Part shown: in pieces, positions 1 through 12,900 of the stretch
Position numbering within the stretch: position 1 is the first letter of the stretch
How the letters are laid out: every line of letters starts with the position of its first letter
NCBI GenBank assembly: GCA_933207985.1
Contig: OW240912.1
Span: forward strand, 111,150,563-111,214,562
Length of the DNA stretch: 64,000 nucleotides
Source of the DNA: Pelobates cultripes
Taxonomy: Eukaryota > Chordata > Amphibia > Anura > Pelobatidae
Direction: 5' to 3'
Notes under the pieces: generated by a model
The model's database searches: none
What the model was told of the DNA's origin: nothing
The model's input: the letters and a program-made list of their open reading frames with translations, nothing else
Made by a program: the position numbers and the translations under genes

Positions 1-395
1 GAGAAGTGTGTGTGTGTGGGGGCATTGTGTATGGGGGCTGTGGGGGAGGTGTGTATGGGGGGCTGTGGGGGCAGTATGTATGGGGCTATGGGGGCAGTGT
101 GTATGGGGCTATGGGGCGGGTGTGTATGGGGGGCTGTGGGGGCAGAGATGTGTGTGGGGCTGCGGGGCAGTGTGTATGGGGGCTAAGGGGGCAGTGTGGC
201 ATGGGGGGCTGTGGGGCAGGTGTGTGTGCTGGGGGCTGTGGGGGACGGTGTGTATGGGTGGGCTATGGGGGAAGTGTGTATGGGGGCTATGGGGGGCAGT
301 GTGTATGGGGGCAGTGTGTATAGGGGGGCTATGGGGCAGTGTATATGGGGGGCTGGGGGGCAGTGTGTATGGGGGGTATGGGGGCAGTGTAAAAC
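1..395. repeat. G-rich minisatellite, cut by window edge
   Basis: About 20-24-bp imperfect units built on TGTGTATGGGGG and CTATGGGGGCAG. Runs of four to six G recur every few bases on one strand. Open frames over it are by-products of the repeat. Confidence 0.9.
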
Positions 396-521
396 AATTT
401 TTTTTTTTAATTAATAAAATATTCTTTATAATCCCCCCTCTCTTCCTACCTTTGCCCAGGCAGGGGGGATATTGTTTGTAATCCCTGGTGGTCCGTGGTG
501 AATCCCTGGTGGTCCGGTGGT

Positions 522-625
522 GAGAGTGAACTCTAGCCTGCACCTCCTGAGGCTAGAGTTCACTCTCGCGAGAACGGAGCGTTGCCGTGGTAACCGCGGC
601 AACGCTCCGTTCTCGCGAGAGGAGA
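522..625. repeat. Two adjacent inverted repeats
   Basis: GAGAGTGAACTCTAGCCT at 522-539 pairs with its complement at 550-567. TCTCGCGAGAACGGAGCG near 564-582 pairs with its complement ending near 621. They form two hairpins sharing a base, inside the hAT-like element. Confidence 0.85.
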
Positions 626-851
626 CCCAGCGGAGCTGCAGGCTAGAGCTCCTCCCGGGTCTCCTCCCTCCCATGCCGGCTGCCCAGCAATGTGCATGCG
701 GACCGGTGAGGGAGATCTCTGATCTCCCTCTGGTCCGTGAAGGCACTTAGCAGGGCAGGCGCTTGGACAGCACTGGCCCTGCAGGAGAGAGCATCGGCTC
801 TCGGGGGGCGGGGCAATTGCCCCGTTGCCCCCCCCCCCCGGATCCGCCACT

Positions 852-1126
852 GGTGTGTGTCACCTTGTGCACATCTGGCTGATGTCTGGAGGAGCTGGTC
901 TGAGGTCTCTGTGGGAGAAGGCACGCTAAAGCAGAGTATGCCTGGCACTTTTTTATCTCAGGGGAGCTAAGGGAAGGAGATTGCAAACCTCCCTGGCTGT
1001 TTGATTGACAGCCAAGGGGGTGTTTCCTAGTTAACTTTCTAATAGTGACGATTTCTCATAGAAATTGACACTTTTATAAACTGGGGTTAAAAAAGCTGAA
1101 GTGCTTTTGGGGTGCGGAGTGGCCCT
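852..1126. other. Unassigned repeat-like DNA
   Basis: No gene seen. The right end (GGAGTGGCCCTTTAA) has the form of a T2-type MITE terminus, but no matching left end was found. Confidence 0.4.
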
Positions 1127-1683
1127 TTAAGCTAAATTTATTTTTGACACCTATAGTGATACCAAAGTTGTTTTCCTTGCAATATAGCTCCCAATAGTGC
1201 CTTCCCCACCCGTGTTGCAAAAGGGGTTAAAACCCCTTATGTCACTTACTTGAGTCCAGTGGCGATGTCCCTCTGCGCTAAGTCAGGGTCTGCCTTCGCT
1301 TCTCCCTCACCGACGTAAGACCTAATGTGCATGTGCAGTAATGGCCGCGTTCGCATTAGAACATACATTATACAATGCTTACCTATAAAACATACATTAT
1401 ACAATGCTTACCTAAGGGGTTTTAAGTGATGTTGGATATCCTGGATGTTTCAGGTGACGCTGGATGTCTTAATGCATAGCGTGAGGACGTCCAGCGTCAG
1501 GCGACCAAAAGTCACCTAACGACCCAGATGACAGTGGTAGACAGCCACTAGAGGTTAGGTTAACGGTAATTATTGCAATTAATTAAAAACTGCTGTACTT
1601 ACCTTTCCTGGGTTAAGGGACCTGGAAATATGCACCCAGACCAATGTGTTGAAGTTTTCTTGGTGCCTGTAGTGTCCCTTTAA
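1127..1683. mobile_element. T2/Kolobok-like MITE
   Basis: Bounded by TTAA at 1127 and 1680; the right terminus TGCCTGTAGTGTCCCTTTAA is clear and the left one is degraded. The interior shares the TGCATAGCGTGAGGACGTCCAG block and the CAGCCACTAGAGG block with 36.9-37.1 kb and 63.4-63.8 kb. Confidence 0.6.
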
Positions 1684-2497
1684 GCTACTTTTAAAATTTA
1701 AAATCATAATCTTGAAACTAAGTATTCTCTACACATTACCATGTGTTGATAATATCCATAAAAGCTATGAGTAGCATCTTAGGCAACTTGGATGCATCCT
1801 ATTTTTATTTTAATACAGAGCATGTTTGATTTAAATCAAGTCAAGTTAAATCATTAGTTGGTAATGATTTAATCATGATTTGTAAACAGAAAGACGAATT
1901 CTTCCCGGTTGTTGTTATTATATTTAATATTTGTAACTAGATCTACAACGTGTTGAAGTATCGCAACAGAAATGATCAGTGTGTACACTCGCAGACAGCA
2001 ATTGGGAGCTTCGGTGTCCCCTCTCTCCCTCACTTTCTTATATCAGCTCTCCCTGCTTTGCTCAATGCTGGATTCAATAAGCTTGAAGCGTATTTTGCCA
2101 GTTTATAAGAGAGGAACCTAATTAAAAATGCAAAGTAGGACATTCTAAAGAAAAAAGCTCCTCGAAAATGTTTGGAGTAATCCTTTTAAATAGATTTTCA
2201 CTTAGATATTACAATTTTGCATTTTAAATATCAGGTTTTCTTTTTTTAAATTTTTATTTTTGTTGTGCAAAGTGGTACATATGATTGTAGCAGTTTTAGT
2301 GCAGTTTTGGCATATTTAGGCCTTGTGCTGGCAGGAGACTCAGGCTCCGCCCCCATTTAAATATCAGTTTATTTAAATAATAAATGAGTACATTTATACC
2401 ATTTTACATATGAGAAAATGGCACTGATGTACAGAATGTTTGAAAAAAACTGTGAATGCACATTAGATTACTACATTTTAGAAATCCCTTTGTTTTT
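1684..2497. other. AT-rich DNA without recognised features
   Basis: No coding exon, RNA gene or defined repeat was seen on either strand. Confidence 0.5.
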
Positions 2498-2575
2498 TTA
2501 ACCCCTTAAGGACCAAACTTCTGGAATAAAAGGGAATCATGACATGTCACACATCATGTGTCCTTAAGGGGTTAA
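2498..2575. mobile_element. Palindromic MITE with TTAACCCCTTAAGGAC ends
   Basis: A 78-bp element with perfect inverted ends TTAACCCCTTAAGGAC. The same element lies in the opposite orientation at 21733-21812. Confidence 0.8.
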
Positions 2576-2673
2576 AACTGCTCAGAAATGCTTTCACAGA
2601 TAATTGTGTGCTCCCACAGACTCAGCAGAACCATTACAATGAGCTGCAGTAGTAATGTTGTTTAGTGCACACT

Positions 2674-2930
2674 TTAAACGGACACTACAAGTACCATAAC
2701 CACTACAGCCCACTCTTCTACATTCGGAACCCCTGTACTCAACATAGGATGTAAGGATGTGTTGTGCATGACAGCCAATGAGCCGATCTTGCATGGAACG
2801 GAAGCTCTTTGCAGGAGCTTCTGGTTCCAAGGGAGCATTCATCGGGTATCCTGCAGACCCCAGGTGCGTTGTCAAACCTTTTCAGAACTCCTACCTACTT
2901 ACTATAACCACTGCAGCAACTGCAAATATT
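2674..2930. mobile_element. Degraded T2-like MITE
   Basis: Starts TTTAAACGGACACTAC and carries the ACCATAACCACTACAG block seen at 12 kb and 20.6 kb. The right end is unclear. Confidence 0.4.
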
Positions 2931-3457
2931 AGCTGTTATCTAGGAGTGTAACTCCCACCAATCTTGGAGAGACAAGCCTGAATTAAAATACGTAATATAA
3001 AATAGATCTAACCGTGTTAAAGTATATTAATGCCGTTGTGTGATACTGATGACCTTTTATAAACCAGTGTGTCTACAGCATCATGGCTTATTGTGATGTC
3101 TTCATAACCCTTATTGAAACAGTTCATTATTTATCCTTACACTCTCTCTAGAATTACAGGCTAATATACAGCTGAAGATTCGCCTAGCTTGCTGTATCCA
3201 AGAAACTGAATTTGACCTAACACTCTGTTACGTTTTTTTTTCTGAAAATAATATTGCATGCCCCAGATAAACTCTCGAGTGTATTCACTACATAACAGAG
3301 GAGACAGCTGATGTAAGAAATTGCTTTTCAACAGAACAAAGAAAAGTAATTTAAACCAATGAGGTGTATGAATAGTTTATAGGAAAGCTGCAGTGCCCCA
3401 ATCATAGTAGACAGAACATAAATAAGTCTAAGCTGACTACCTAACCTTTGGATTCTA

Positions 3458-4740
3458 CACTGCCTGGCCAAAAAGAAAGTCGCCACCTGGATTTAACTAA
3501 GCAAATAGGTAAGATCCTCCTATAGGATAGTTACTGCATGGGCGATTATCTTTCAGCTGGCAACAAGTTATTTATCCCCAACTGATACAATGTGTAAATT
3601 GTCATTTCTTAAACAACCATGTCGAAAGACGCATCCCGTGGTCGTAGAAAAGATGTTAGTCTGTTTGAGAAGGGTCAAATCATTGACATGCATCAAGCAG
3701 AGATTGCAGAAACTACTAAAATTGGGTTAAGAACTGTCCAACGCATTATTCAAAACTGGAAGGATAGTGGGGAACCATTGTCTTCGAAGAAGAAATGTGG
3801 TTGGAAAAAATTCTGATTGATCGGTGATCATTTAAAGGTTTGGTGAAATCAAATCCTAGAAAAACAACAGTAGAACTCAGGGCTATGTTTAATAGTGAAA
3901 GTACGAGCATTTCCACATGCACAATGCGAAGGTAGCTCAAGGGATTGGGACTGAACAGCTGTGCAGCCTTAAGAAAACCACTAATCAGTTAAACTAATCA
4001 GAAAAAAGGCTTCAATTTGCTAGGTAACATAAAGATGGACTCTGGAGCATTGGAAGAAGGTCATGTGGTCTGATGAGTCCAGATTTACCCTGTTACAGAG
4101 TGATGGGTGCATCAGGGTAAAAAGAGAGGCAGATGAAGTGATGCACCCATCATGCCTAGTGCCCACTGTACAAGCCTGTGGGGCAGAGCTATGATCAGGG
4201 GTTGCTGCAGTTGGTCAGATCTAGGTTCAGCAACATTATGTGCCCAAAGAATAAGGTCAGCTGACTACCTGAATATACCAAATGACCAGGTTATTCCATT
4301 AACTGATTTTTTCTTCCCTGGTGGCACGGGCATATTCCAAGATGACAATGCCAGGATTCATCAGGCTCAAATTGTGAAAGAGTGGTTAAGGGAGCATGAG
4401 ATATAATTTTAACACATGGATTGGCCACCACAGAGTCCAGACCTTAACCCCATTGAGAATCTTTGGGATGTGCTGGAGAAGGCTTTGCATATTCTCCCAT
4501 CATCAATACAAGATCTTGGTGAAACATCATTGCAACACTGGACGGAAATAAATCTTGTGACATTGCAGAAGCTTATCAAAACAATGCCACAGGGGGGAGG
4601 AAAGTTTGTTTTTGGTTTAGTTTTTTGTCAATAACGATGGGGCTAGGCACTAAACTTAGAATTGTGGTGTAATGACAAATTATTTAAAAGTTTAGATCAA
4701 AATAGCAGATCTGGAAAAAAATATAATTTTTTTTTCTAGG
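3458..4740 (+). pseudogene. Tc1-like transposon with dead transposase
   Basis: Left end ACTGCCTGGCCAAAAAGAAAG; about 1.28 kb, normal for Tc1. An ATG at 3619 opens a helix-turn-helix N-terminal part (65 codons). A region around 4060-4085 matches the first catalytic Asp block (DESRFTL-like), then [10 protein letters not shown] at about 4340 and SPDLNPIENLWD at about 4435-4470 supply the second Asp and the third acidic residue. Several stops and frameshifts separate these blocks. The right inverted end is not recognisable. Confidence 0.85.
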
Positions 4741-5457
4741 TTGTCTAATTCAGACAGCGTTAAGTTAATACATCACGTGTTTCCGTTTTTTCAGAAACTG
4801 CATGTCTGTTTCAAAGAATTAGAATGTGTTGGCGGGTTTTAATACTTACAACTCAAATTTATTATTTTCATACTACCAGGGTTATTCACGAAGCTGTGAA
4901 TTGATAAAAGGAAATCAGTTTAGTGAATAAGCTAATTTATCTTGAACCAATTGTTTGTTGGGTACTTGTCAAGTGCTTGCCAGGTGCTGAACAAATTTAG
5001 TCAGAACAATTTGCCATTCTTACCCCAGCCTACCCAAACTACCAACCACAGTGAGCATCATGGAAACCGTAAAGGCACAATAGGTATTATATAGGTATTT
5101 TACAGTTAGCAAACGTCCTCCCAAATATATAAAATGGTTCTTTAGACAAAGATTTCACCTGAGGGCATAAAAGAATAAAGTGTGACATGGTGTTCATTCA
5201 TTCCTGTCATCAACTGTCCATGCATTTTTTGGATGACAGACATGCTTTAAGGTATATTTATTTTCACATATTTGTTATTGCAATTTCTCAAAAGTAGTAG
5301 AACTTGTTAATGGACTTGAATTATTACAGTGTGCAACATGTCGGTTCTGCACTTATCACCATAGCTGATATAATACACTACTGCCCTGGGATTGTAACAG
5401 TTAAGTTTATATAAGATGTATTTTTAACTAGTTCGGTCAACTTGTGAACAATACTGA
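4741..5457. other. No recognised feature
   Basis: AT-rich sequence upstream of the hAT insertion. A noncoding CRY4 exon could lie here or further upstream, but no sequence signal decides it. Confidence 0.4.
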
Positions 5458-5487
5458 GTTCATATCATAGGCGTGCGCAGCCTATCA

Positions 5488-6030
5488 CAGACACACAGAC
5501 ACACACACTCACAGACACACACACACACACTCACAGACAGACACACACACACTCATACACTCACAGACACACACACACTCACAGACACACACTCACACAC
5601 TGACACACACACTCACAGACACACACACACACACTCACACTGACACATACTCACACACTCACAGAAACACACACTGACACATACTCACAGACACACACTC
5701 ACACTGACACATACTCACACACTCACAGAAACACACACTGACACATACTCACAGACACACACTCACACTGACACATACTACACACTCACAGAAACACACA
5801 CTGACACATACTCACACACTCACAGAAACACACACTGACACATCACACACTCAGACACACTCACACACTCACACACTCACACTGACACATACTCACACAC
5901 TCACAGACACATACTCACACACTCACACTGACACATACTCACACACTTACAGACACACACTCACACTGACACACACTCACACACTCACACTGACACATAC
6001 TCACACACTCACAGACACACTGACACACAA
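5488..6030. repeat. CA-rich tandem repeat
   Basis: Irregular ACACACTCACAGACAC and CACTGACACATACTCA units inside the hAT-like element. Confidence 0.95.
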
Positions 6031-6132
6031 ATTATTATATTTTAATTTTAAAAAAAAAATGTCCACCCAGCCTCCTACCTGGAGTGCTGGTGGACTTTTC
6101 CCTGGGGTCCAGTGGGGGCGGGCGCCTTTCCG

Positions 6133-6308
6133 CAGTTCAGCGCGCGGCAAGGGAGCTCTCTGCTGTCTGCTCCCTCTCGCCGCGCGGGCTGCCTGCTGCA
6201 GCTGGGAGCCGGAATATGACGTCATATCCCGGCTCCCGGCATCAGCGCGCGGCGAGAGGGAGCAGAGAGCAGAGAGCAGAGAGCTCCCTTGCCGCGCGCT
6301 GAACTGCA
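6133..6308. repeat. Long GC-rich palindrome centred on TGACGTCA
   Basis: Arms GCAGTTCAGCGCGCGGCAAG and its complement fold around 6217-6224, which is a perfect CRE/ATF site. Arm mismatches are few. It lies about 310 bp upstream of the CRY4 ATG. Confidence 0.85.
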
Positions 6309-6534
6309 GGGTGGGTGGAATCATCACCTCTTGCCCTCCCATGACAGGGGCAAGAGGTGAAACAGGGGGCACTGAGTGCCTGCAGGAACGCTGTCCCTGC
6401 AGGACTCAAACCATAGGCGTGCCACGGGGATTAGGGTGTGCCCAGGCACACCCGGCACACCCCGTGCGCACGCCTATGGTTCATATTATTTAATACTAGT
6501 TCTCTCATTGCTAGTCTTTCATCTTGCAGGTAAA

Positions 6535-6947
6535 ATGACTCACCATACAATACATCTTTTTCGGAAAGGTCTTCGACTTCATGACAATCCAACTCTGGTC
6601 AGAGCACTGGAGACTTCCAATATCATATATCCAGTGTACATTTTGGATAAACATTTTATGACCTCAGCAATAAACATTGGTTCAAAACGCTGGGATTTTA
6701 TCTTGCAGTCCCTTGAAGATCTAAATTGCAGTCTCAAGAAATTAAACTCTTGTCTCTTGGTCATCCAAGGGGACTACCAAGAAGTGTTGAGGGTTTTTGT
6801 TCAAAAATGGAACATCACACAGGTCACTTGTGACCTTGAGATTGAACCTTATTACAAAGAAATGGATGAGAATATAAAGAAAATGGGAGAAGAGCTAGGA
6901 TTTAACGTGGTCTCATTGGTTGCTCATACACTGTATGACGTCAGAAG
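6535..6947 (+). CDS. CRY4: CRY4 coding exon 1 (residues 1-137)
   Basis: N-terminal Rossmann-like photolyase domain. The ATG at 6535 is chosen because family members begin within a few residues of the conserved TIHLFRKG segment. A polypyrimidine tract and CAG acceptor lie at 6511-6529, so exon sequence begins at 6530 and a noncoding 5' exon must lie upstream. Donor AAG|GTATGT; the exon ends with two bases of codon 138. Confidence 0.93.
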
Positions 6948-9900
6948 GTATGTGTAATCTTTAAAGACAAAGATATAGTAATACATTGTATGAATTCATT
7001 TTCTTTACAAAGTATTATATGAAAATGTATCAGTATAAGCCATAGAAGTATAGCTGGAGGAACAAATTTAAGACTAGAGAAAAGGTTTACTCTCTGCCTT
7101 GTTAAATCAGGCTAAATGTACGCAGTCGTTTTACATTGCGGTGAGCAAAGTGTTTTGTTTTGTATTTTTGGTTCTTTTTTTCTCTTTTTCTCAAAAGTCA
7201 TAATCTAAAAAAGATGAAAAAGTTAAATGAAAAGTAAGTCAAGCAAAAAAAAGGCGTGCAGGGTAGTTTCAATGGAGAAGAATTATACTGGATTCTGCTA
7301 ATTGAATGAAAACTACAACGAAACACTATAGTACCATAATCAACAAGGATAAAACATTTTAAGGCTCAGCAAGTTCAAACTGTAACCGAGTAAACTTGCA
7401 GAAGCCAGACACAGAGAGATGGATGCAGGTTTCCAGGAAGTAAGAGGTCTTTATTAACATACCGATCGGGTCTCAGATGAACTAACGTTCCAAAACAGTT
7501 CTGAGGGCCAAACACCGGCACATACCCTTAACCAATCAGTGGAAGGATTTGGATTTCCTTATATGGGCAGACCACATGGCTCATCCGAAACAAAGGAGAA
7601 AGGAGTGTGATTTCAGTTCATGCATTACTGCACATGCTCAGTACATTGATGACAGTATCTTAGCTACGTGTAACTAACTAACTGATACAACATACACATA
7701 TGCCATGTGGAAATCTCGGCCTACTAAATTTACATTTCACCGAAATTCCATCACAAAACCATTAAGGGATAAAGCAGTGACCTTGTCGGGCATCTTCGCA
7801 TCTGCACCTTTACATAAAATCAAGATGCGTTTGTTTATTCATTCCTTCAAGAATTCTAATTTATGTATGGATCACAGACAGAGAGATATATATACGTAGA
7901 CCTCGTAAAAAGTATATTACCCTGTGTGTGGGCTTTAATCTAACATTTGTAAATATATTTTATTTTATACAAAGTGCTATGTAAGATAGCAAGTTAGCAT
8001 ATATAATTGCATAATAAGTACCAAGACAAAAAACTAACAGGGGAGAACACAAAGCAAAAAACTAAGAACAGCTCTTTAAACAATATTGCAAAGGTTATAT
8101 ATAGCAAAGAAAGCATATTAACTTACTATGTGAAATATATAAACAATATTGTCAATGTAAGTGGAAAAATTATATATTTGTGTATAATTAGAAAAGTGAC
8201 AATTCTTTTCAGCAATGTAATATACTGCTATATTGTTTGTAAATCAAAAGGTATAGCAATAGCTATGCCATATAGCTTGGAGGAAAGAAGAGACAGGGGG
8301 GATATGATAGAAACATTTAAATATATAAAGGGAATCAACACAGTAAAGGAGGAGACTATATTTAAAAGAAGAAAAACTACCACAACAAGAGGACATAGTC
8401 TTAAATTAGAGGGACAAAGGTTTAAAAATAATATCAGGAAGTATTACTTTACTGAGAGGGTAGTGGATGCATGGAATAGCCTTCCAGCTGAAGTGGTAGA
8501 GGTTAACACAGTAAAGGAGTTTAAGCATGCGTGGGATAGGCATAAGGCTATCCTAACTATAAGATAAGACTAGGGACTAATGAAAGTATTTAGAAAATTG
8601 GGCAGACTAGATGGGCCGAATGGTTCTTATCTGCCGTCACATTCTATGTTTCTATGTTTCTATGTTTCATATCCACCATGATTTCCTTGATTATTGTGAT
8701 AGGCTGAGCATGTCAGCTGACCATCCAAGCTTTTCACTGCTGTTTAAATATGGATGAAATTGATATTGATATTGATAAGAACCTTTGCATTGGCAATATG
8801 GTAAGTGAGGCCCTGTCCATGGATGAAACTTGGACACCTGGTTTGACCTAAAACCAGAGAATGGAACATAAAGCCTAGCAGCACCATAATCACTGTAACC
8901 GTTGCGGTGCTTAGACTGCTTCTTTAATAGCAAGGGTCATGGAATATTAATAAATATTAATTTAGGCAACGTTATGTTAAACTCCTGTTTGTCGGTTAGC
9001 ATACTGTTAGGAGTTTGAAAACCTATTTCTTAGTACCTTAGATCCATTATAGTGATATACATACAATCTTGCTAAAATTACACACACCATCTTGCCTGTA
9101 AATGGTTTTATTTTGTCTTTTGATTGATTGACTTTTTTATTTCAGAATTGTAGCTCAGAATGGTGGAATACCTCCGCTAACTTTTAAACAATTTTTACAT
9201 GTACTGTCAATTCTTGGTGACCCTGACACACCAGCACGAGCAATAACTACTGATGATTTTTTGTACGTATGTATTTTCTATATCATATATGTGAAATGTG
9301 GGTATGACCTGTGTTGTGTCAAGTACAAGTAAATAGTGGCTATAGCATGCTGGGTTTCATTAATCATACAGATATATAATGTATGTATTAAAGCAAGCAA
9401 GAGCACCATGCATAACATGGTCAGATGCTTAGTGAGTGCAAACAAAGAGAAGGGTGTGTGTGCTTTCTCAGTGTTTTTTAATTTAATTTGTATAATTCCT
9501 TCTGTATCAGTTTCATTTATAAAATAAACAATTAAACTGTCACGCAAAATACTATACAGGTGGTACCTAGTCCCCACACGCCTCCATCAAAGCTACCCGA
9601 ATGTATTGGATGCCTGCTTGAGATGCCAATCAAACAAAGGCACAATGTTACACACCTGGTGGCACTGCACAAAACTAAAGACCTACTGGCTAAACGTGGC
9701 ACACCTGGCGCATCAATGCACAGGAATACAAATCCCATTCTAACCGGAGACATTTCTGCTTCTCCTGCCTCCGAAAGGAGTGCAGAGGATGCAACAATAC
9801 CTCTTGTATCATATACTCATTGCCGCTCTCACAGTAATCAGCAGACATTGGAAAGACACAAAACCCCCCACACTCACAGAATGCATACAAACAGTAGAAA

Positions 9901-12900
9901 CCAACAGCAGTTACGAACTCATGGCCAGACGAACACAGCCTAAGGCAGAACCCTGATGTAAAGCGTGGAACACCTGGAAACAAAACATGTCCCACACCAA
10001 GCACTTGTGAAAAGTAGAGGGCGAACCAGACCAAGCCCAAATCTCCCCCCCCCTTCCCTACATCATATCCCATAACTACTCTCCAGATGCAAACACGACC
10101 CACCTGGGGCCCGGCAGAGCCACCCCACTTGTAAACCACTCACGCCTAGCCATCTTTTAAGCCGAGCACGATCCACCTAGTACCAGTGACAAGCACCGCC
10201 CACACTACGACTTCCTACCAGAAGTAATATTGTATAAGGTTAACACTGTCAAACAATTTGGTTTTTTGGGGGGAAATGTGTGATGAACAAACCTGTTTGT
10301 TTTTTCCCCTCATAACCACCCCTTCTCTTCTGTACCCAAACAAAACCTGAAAAAAACAAAATAAAAATTGTCAAAAAAAAATAAAAAATTTTTTAATGCA
10401 CTCAGTAAATTGGTTGTGGCATATTTAATGTGAAGTGAAGCAAGTATGGTTCTGGTATAAGGACCAAAATATTGACGGCTCCTTGTCAAATGTATTTTGT
10501 CAAATGTCAGGTGATTTACTTACCTTTCAGCCCCCGCCACACCAGTCTTTGTTCTCCGTGATCTCTGACTCTTTAGCTGTGATTATCAGTGTTGATGATC
10601 TCAACAAATCCAAAGCCTTCCCATGGGAAATCATTGGGGGCTATTGCTCATGCGCTGCAATACGCTAGTCTGTGCCAATCAGATGGTCTCTCTGAGACCA
10701 TCTGATTAAAATAGCAGAGTTTTACTCTGTTATTTTACAGAAGCATGTCTAGTGACTGTCAGTAGGACAGCCACTACAGGCAGGGTAACCCTGCATGTTT
10801 TCATTGAGATGAAATGGTCTGTGTGCCTATAGTGTTCCTTTTACATGTATTTATTTGTTTAAAAATTAGCAATTGATGACACACAGGTTCTTGTTTTCAA
10901 TTCTCAGAAAATGCATAACACCTCCTGAGGTTGCTCTTGATGAATCATATAAAGTACCCCTTCCAGAGGATCTAGGTGTGTCTAAAGAAACCTCACATAT
11001 CTGGATTGGAGGAGAATCTCAAGGACTGCGTAGATTGGAACAGCATTTAGAAAATCAGGTAGGTAACCAGATACACACCTGTAAAGAGCGGGAGTGTGCG
11101 AGTTTTTATGTGTTAGAAAATACATTTAAATATATTATATTATACGCTAATGGATAAGCCCTTTTTTTCTTCTTCCCTGCTGCTACATGTATATTTGGTA
11201 GCTGGTGATTTGCTCAGCTTGTGGTGTGCTCAGCTCAAATCTGATACACATGAAGGGGCTGGGGGTTGGGGGGGAGGGGATGAGACACATGGGAGGGCGC
11301 CCAGGGTAGTTTTCACACCGGGGCCCAGTAGTTGCTAGCTAAGTCTCTGCCCACAGTTTCCGTATGGACAATGTAGATGTGACAAAAACTAGGTGTCTTT
11401 TTGCACTTTCCATACCCCGTCCCTTTTCTTCTGCAGGGTTGGATACCACAGATGAAGAAACCTCAAACAGATCCAAATAACTTTCTGCCGAGCACTACTG
11501 GTTTGAGTCCATACTTTAGTTTGGGATGTTTATCTGTCAGATCCTTTTTTCACCAGCTATCTAATATAAATGCTCAGGTAAGTGATTATATTTACCTTTT
11601 ATAGAGATAATAAAGTCGGCCTTAATCAATAGTTTAGGACCCATAGTTTGTTCCGCATGCCATTTCATTGGATCCACACTAATTTGAACAGGAATATGGC
11701 CCAAGGCAACTGCTCTTATTATTATTATTACTATTATTATTATTTAAATGGCACCATCTTCCTCAATGTGCTGGCAACCCATTTGATACTGCAAGGGTTA
11801 AACATTAGGGTTCCCAGTATTGATGCCATGGGCTTTCGCAGAGGTTGTGTTGAAGGAGCTGGCTTGACATAGCAAGTAACCTTTAGGCCTGGCCTTAGTA
11901 ATTTGCTAAAAACAGTTTTCTGATATATATAAAAATATATAACGGCTCCTAACAGCATCACAGATTTGTTTGTAGTTGAGAGAAAGCATTTACATTTTAG
12001 ATTTTTTTTCCATTTTGTTAAAGGAACTCTCCTAGCACCATAACCACTACAGTGCGCTATAGTAGTTGTGGTGCAGGTATTGCCCAGGTGCCTTTACATT
12101 GCAAATAATAAAACTGTATTAGAACGGTTTGACTTCTTATCTGTGGCACTCTCTGCATCCACTACATCTAACAGAGAGCCAGAAGCTCCTGCTTAGCAGC
12201 TTATCTTATCTTGAGCTAAGCTTTGGCCTACTAGGCTTAGATAAGAGAGAAGCACCTGAAAATCGTTTGACACTGGAGGTCACCAGGGCACCCCTTGCAC
12301 CATAACCACTACAGCTCTGTGTTGTGGTTATTGTGCTTGCATGTTCCTTTAACCTTTTTTTTTATTTAAAGGATACATATAAATATTCAGTTCTAAATTA
12401 ACTAATGTCCGTTCAATTAGTTTACATTGAGACTCTTCTCCAATTCTGTGGTGGTTAAAGATCCCTGCACGTAGAAAACATTTGTAATTGATGTAAACAC
12501 ATCTGACAGACTCCTATTTCCTTACATTGTAAGAGTCTGTGTGCATATGTATGTGTCTCTGTGTAAAACAAATTGTGTTGAGGAGCAGGTTTAAAGGGCA
12601 CCATGGGTTAAAACTGAGCACTCCTTTTTTAATGCATATCACACACAAGCTTAATTTTTTTTAAAATTTTAACTTTTTATTTTCTTGGCTATTGGGAAAA
12701 TACTATCTTGTGTTTTAGGTAAGTGATGGCCAATCAGCATGAACTACTAATTCTCATAAAAAATTATTAACTAATTGCTGACAGCCAACTCTCATCATAC
12801 ATAGCCACATTCCTTCCCCAGTAGCAAACTGCATAAATCAATGTGAGGGTGAACACATATTTTCACCCGTTTAGGTGTACACAGACTCTGCTCTCAAACA

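Larger units (their letters stand above)
1..851. mobile_element. Right part of a hAT-like non-autonomous element
   Basis: After the G-rich repeat come an AT-rich tract (396-430), two copies of TCCCTGGTGGTCC (482-522), nested palindromes (522-625), and a C-rich end CGGATCCGCCACTG at 838-851 that reads outward as a hAT-type CAGTGGCGGATCC terminus. The left end is outside the window, so no target duplication can be checked. Confidence 0.55.
5466..6478. mobile_element. hAT-like non-autonomous element beside CRY4
   Basis: 1013 bp with ends CATAGGCGTGCGCA and its complement, flanked by the 8-bp duplication GTTCATAT (5458-5465 and 6479-6486). Order inside: CA-rich tandem repeat, AT tract, TCCCTGGGGTCCAGTGG at about 6099, GC-rich palindrome, terminal fold-back (6413-6478). 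The 3' duplication ends 43 bp before the CRY4 exon acceptor. Confidence 0.9.

Noticed and set aside
6..543. Gly/Trp/Val-rich frames at the window start
   Set aside because: Read-through of the G-rich minisatellite.
6376..6534. Upstream in-frame extension of CRY4 exon 1 (53 codons)
   Set aside because: It runs into the hAT element and across a good splice acceptor; family members start at the later ATG.
7705..7899. 64-codon frame in CRY4 intron 1
   Set aside because: Does not fit the CRY4 phase and resembles no known protein.
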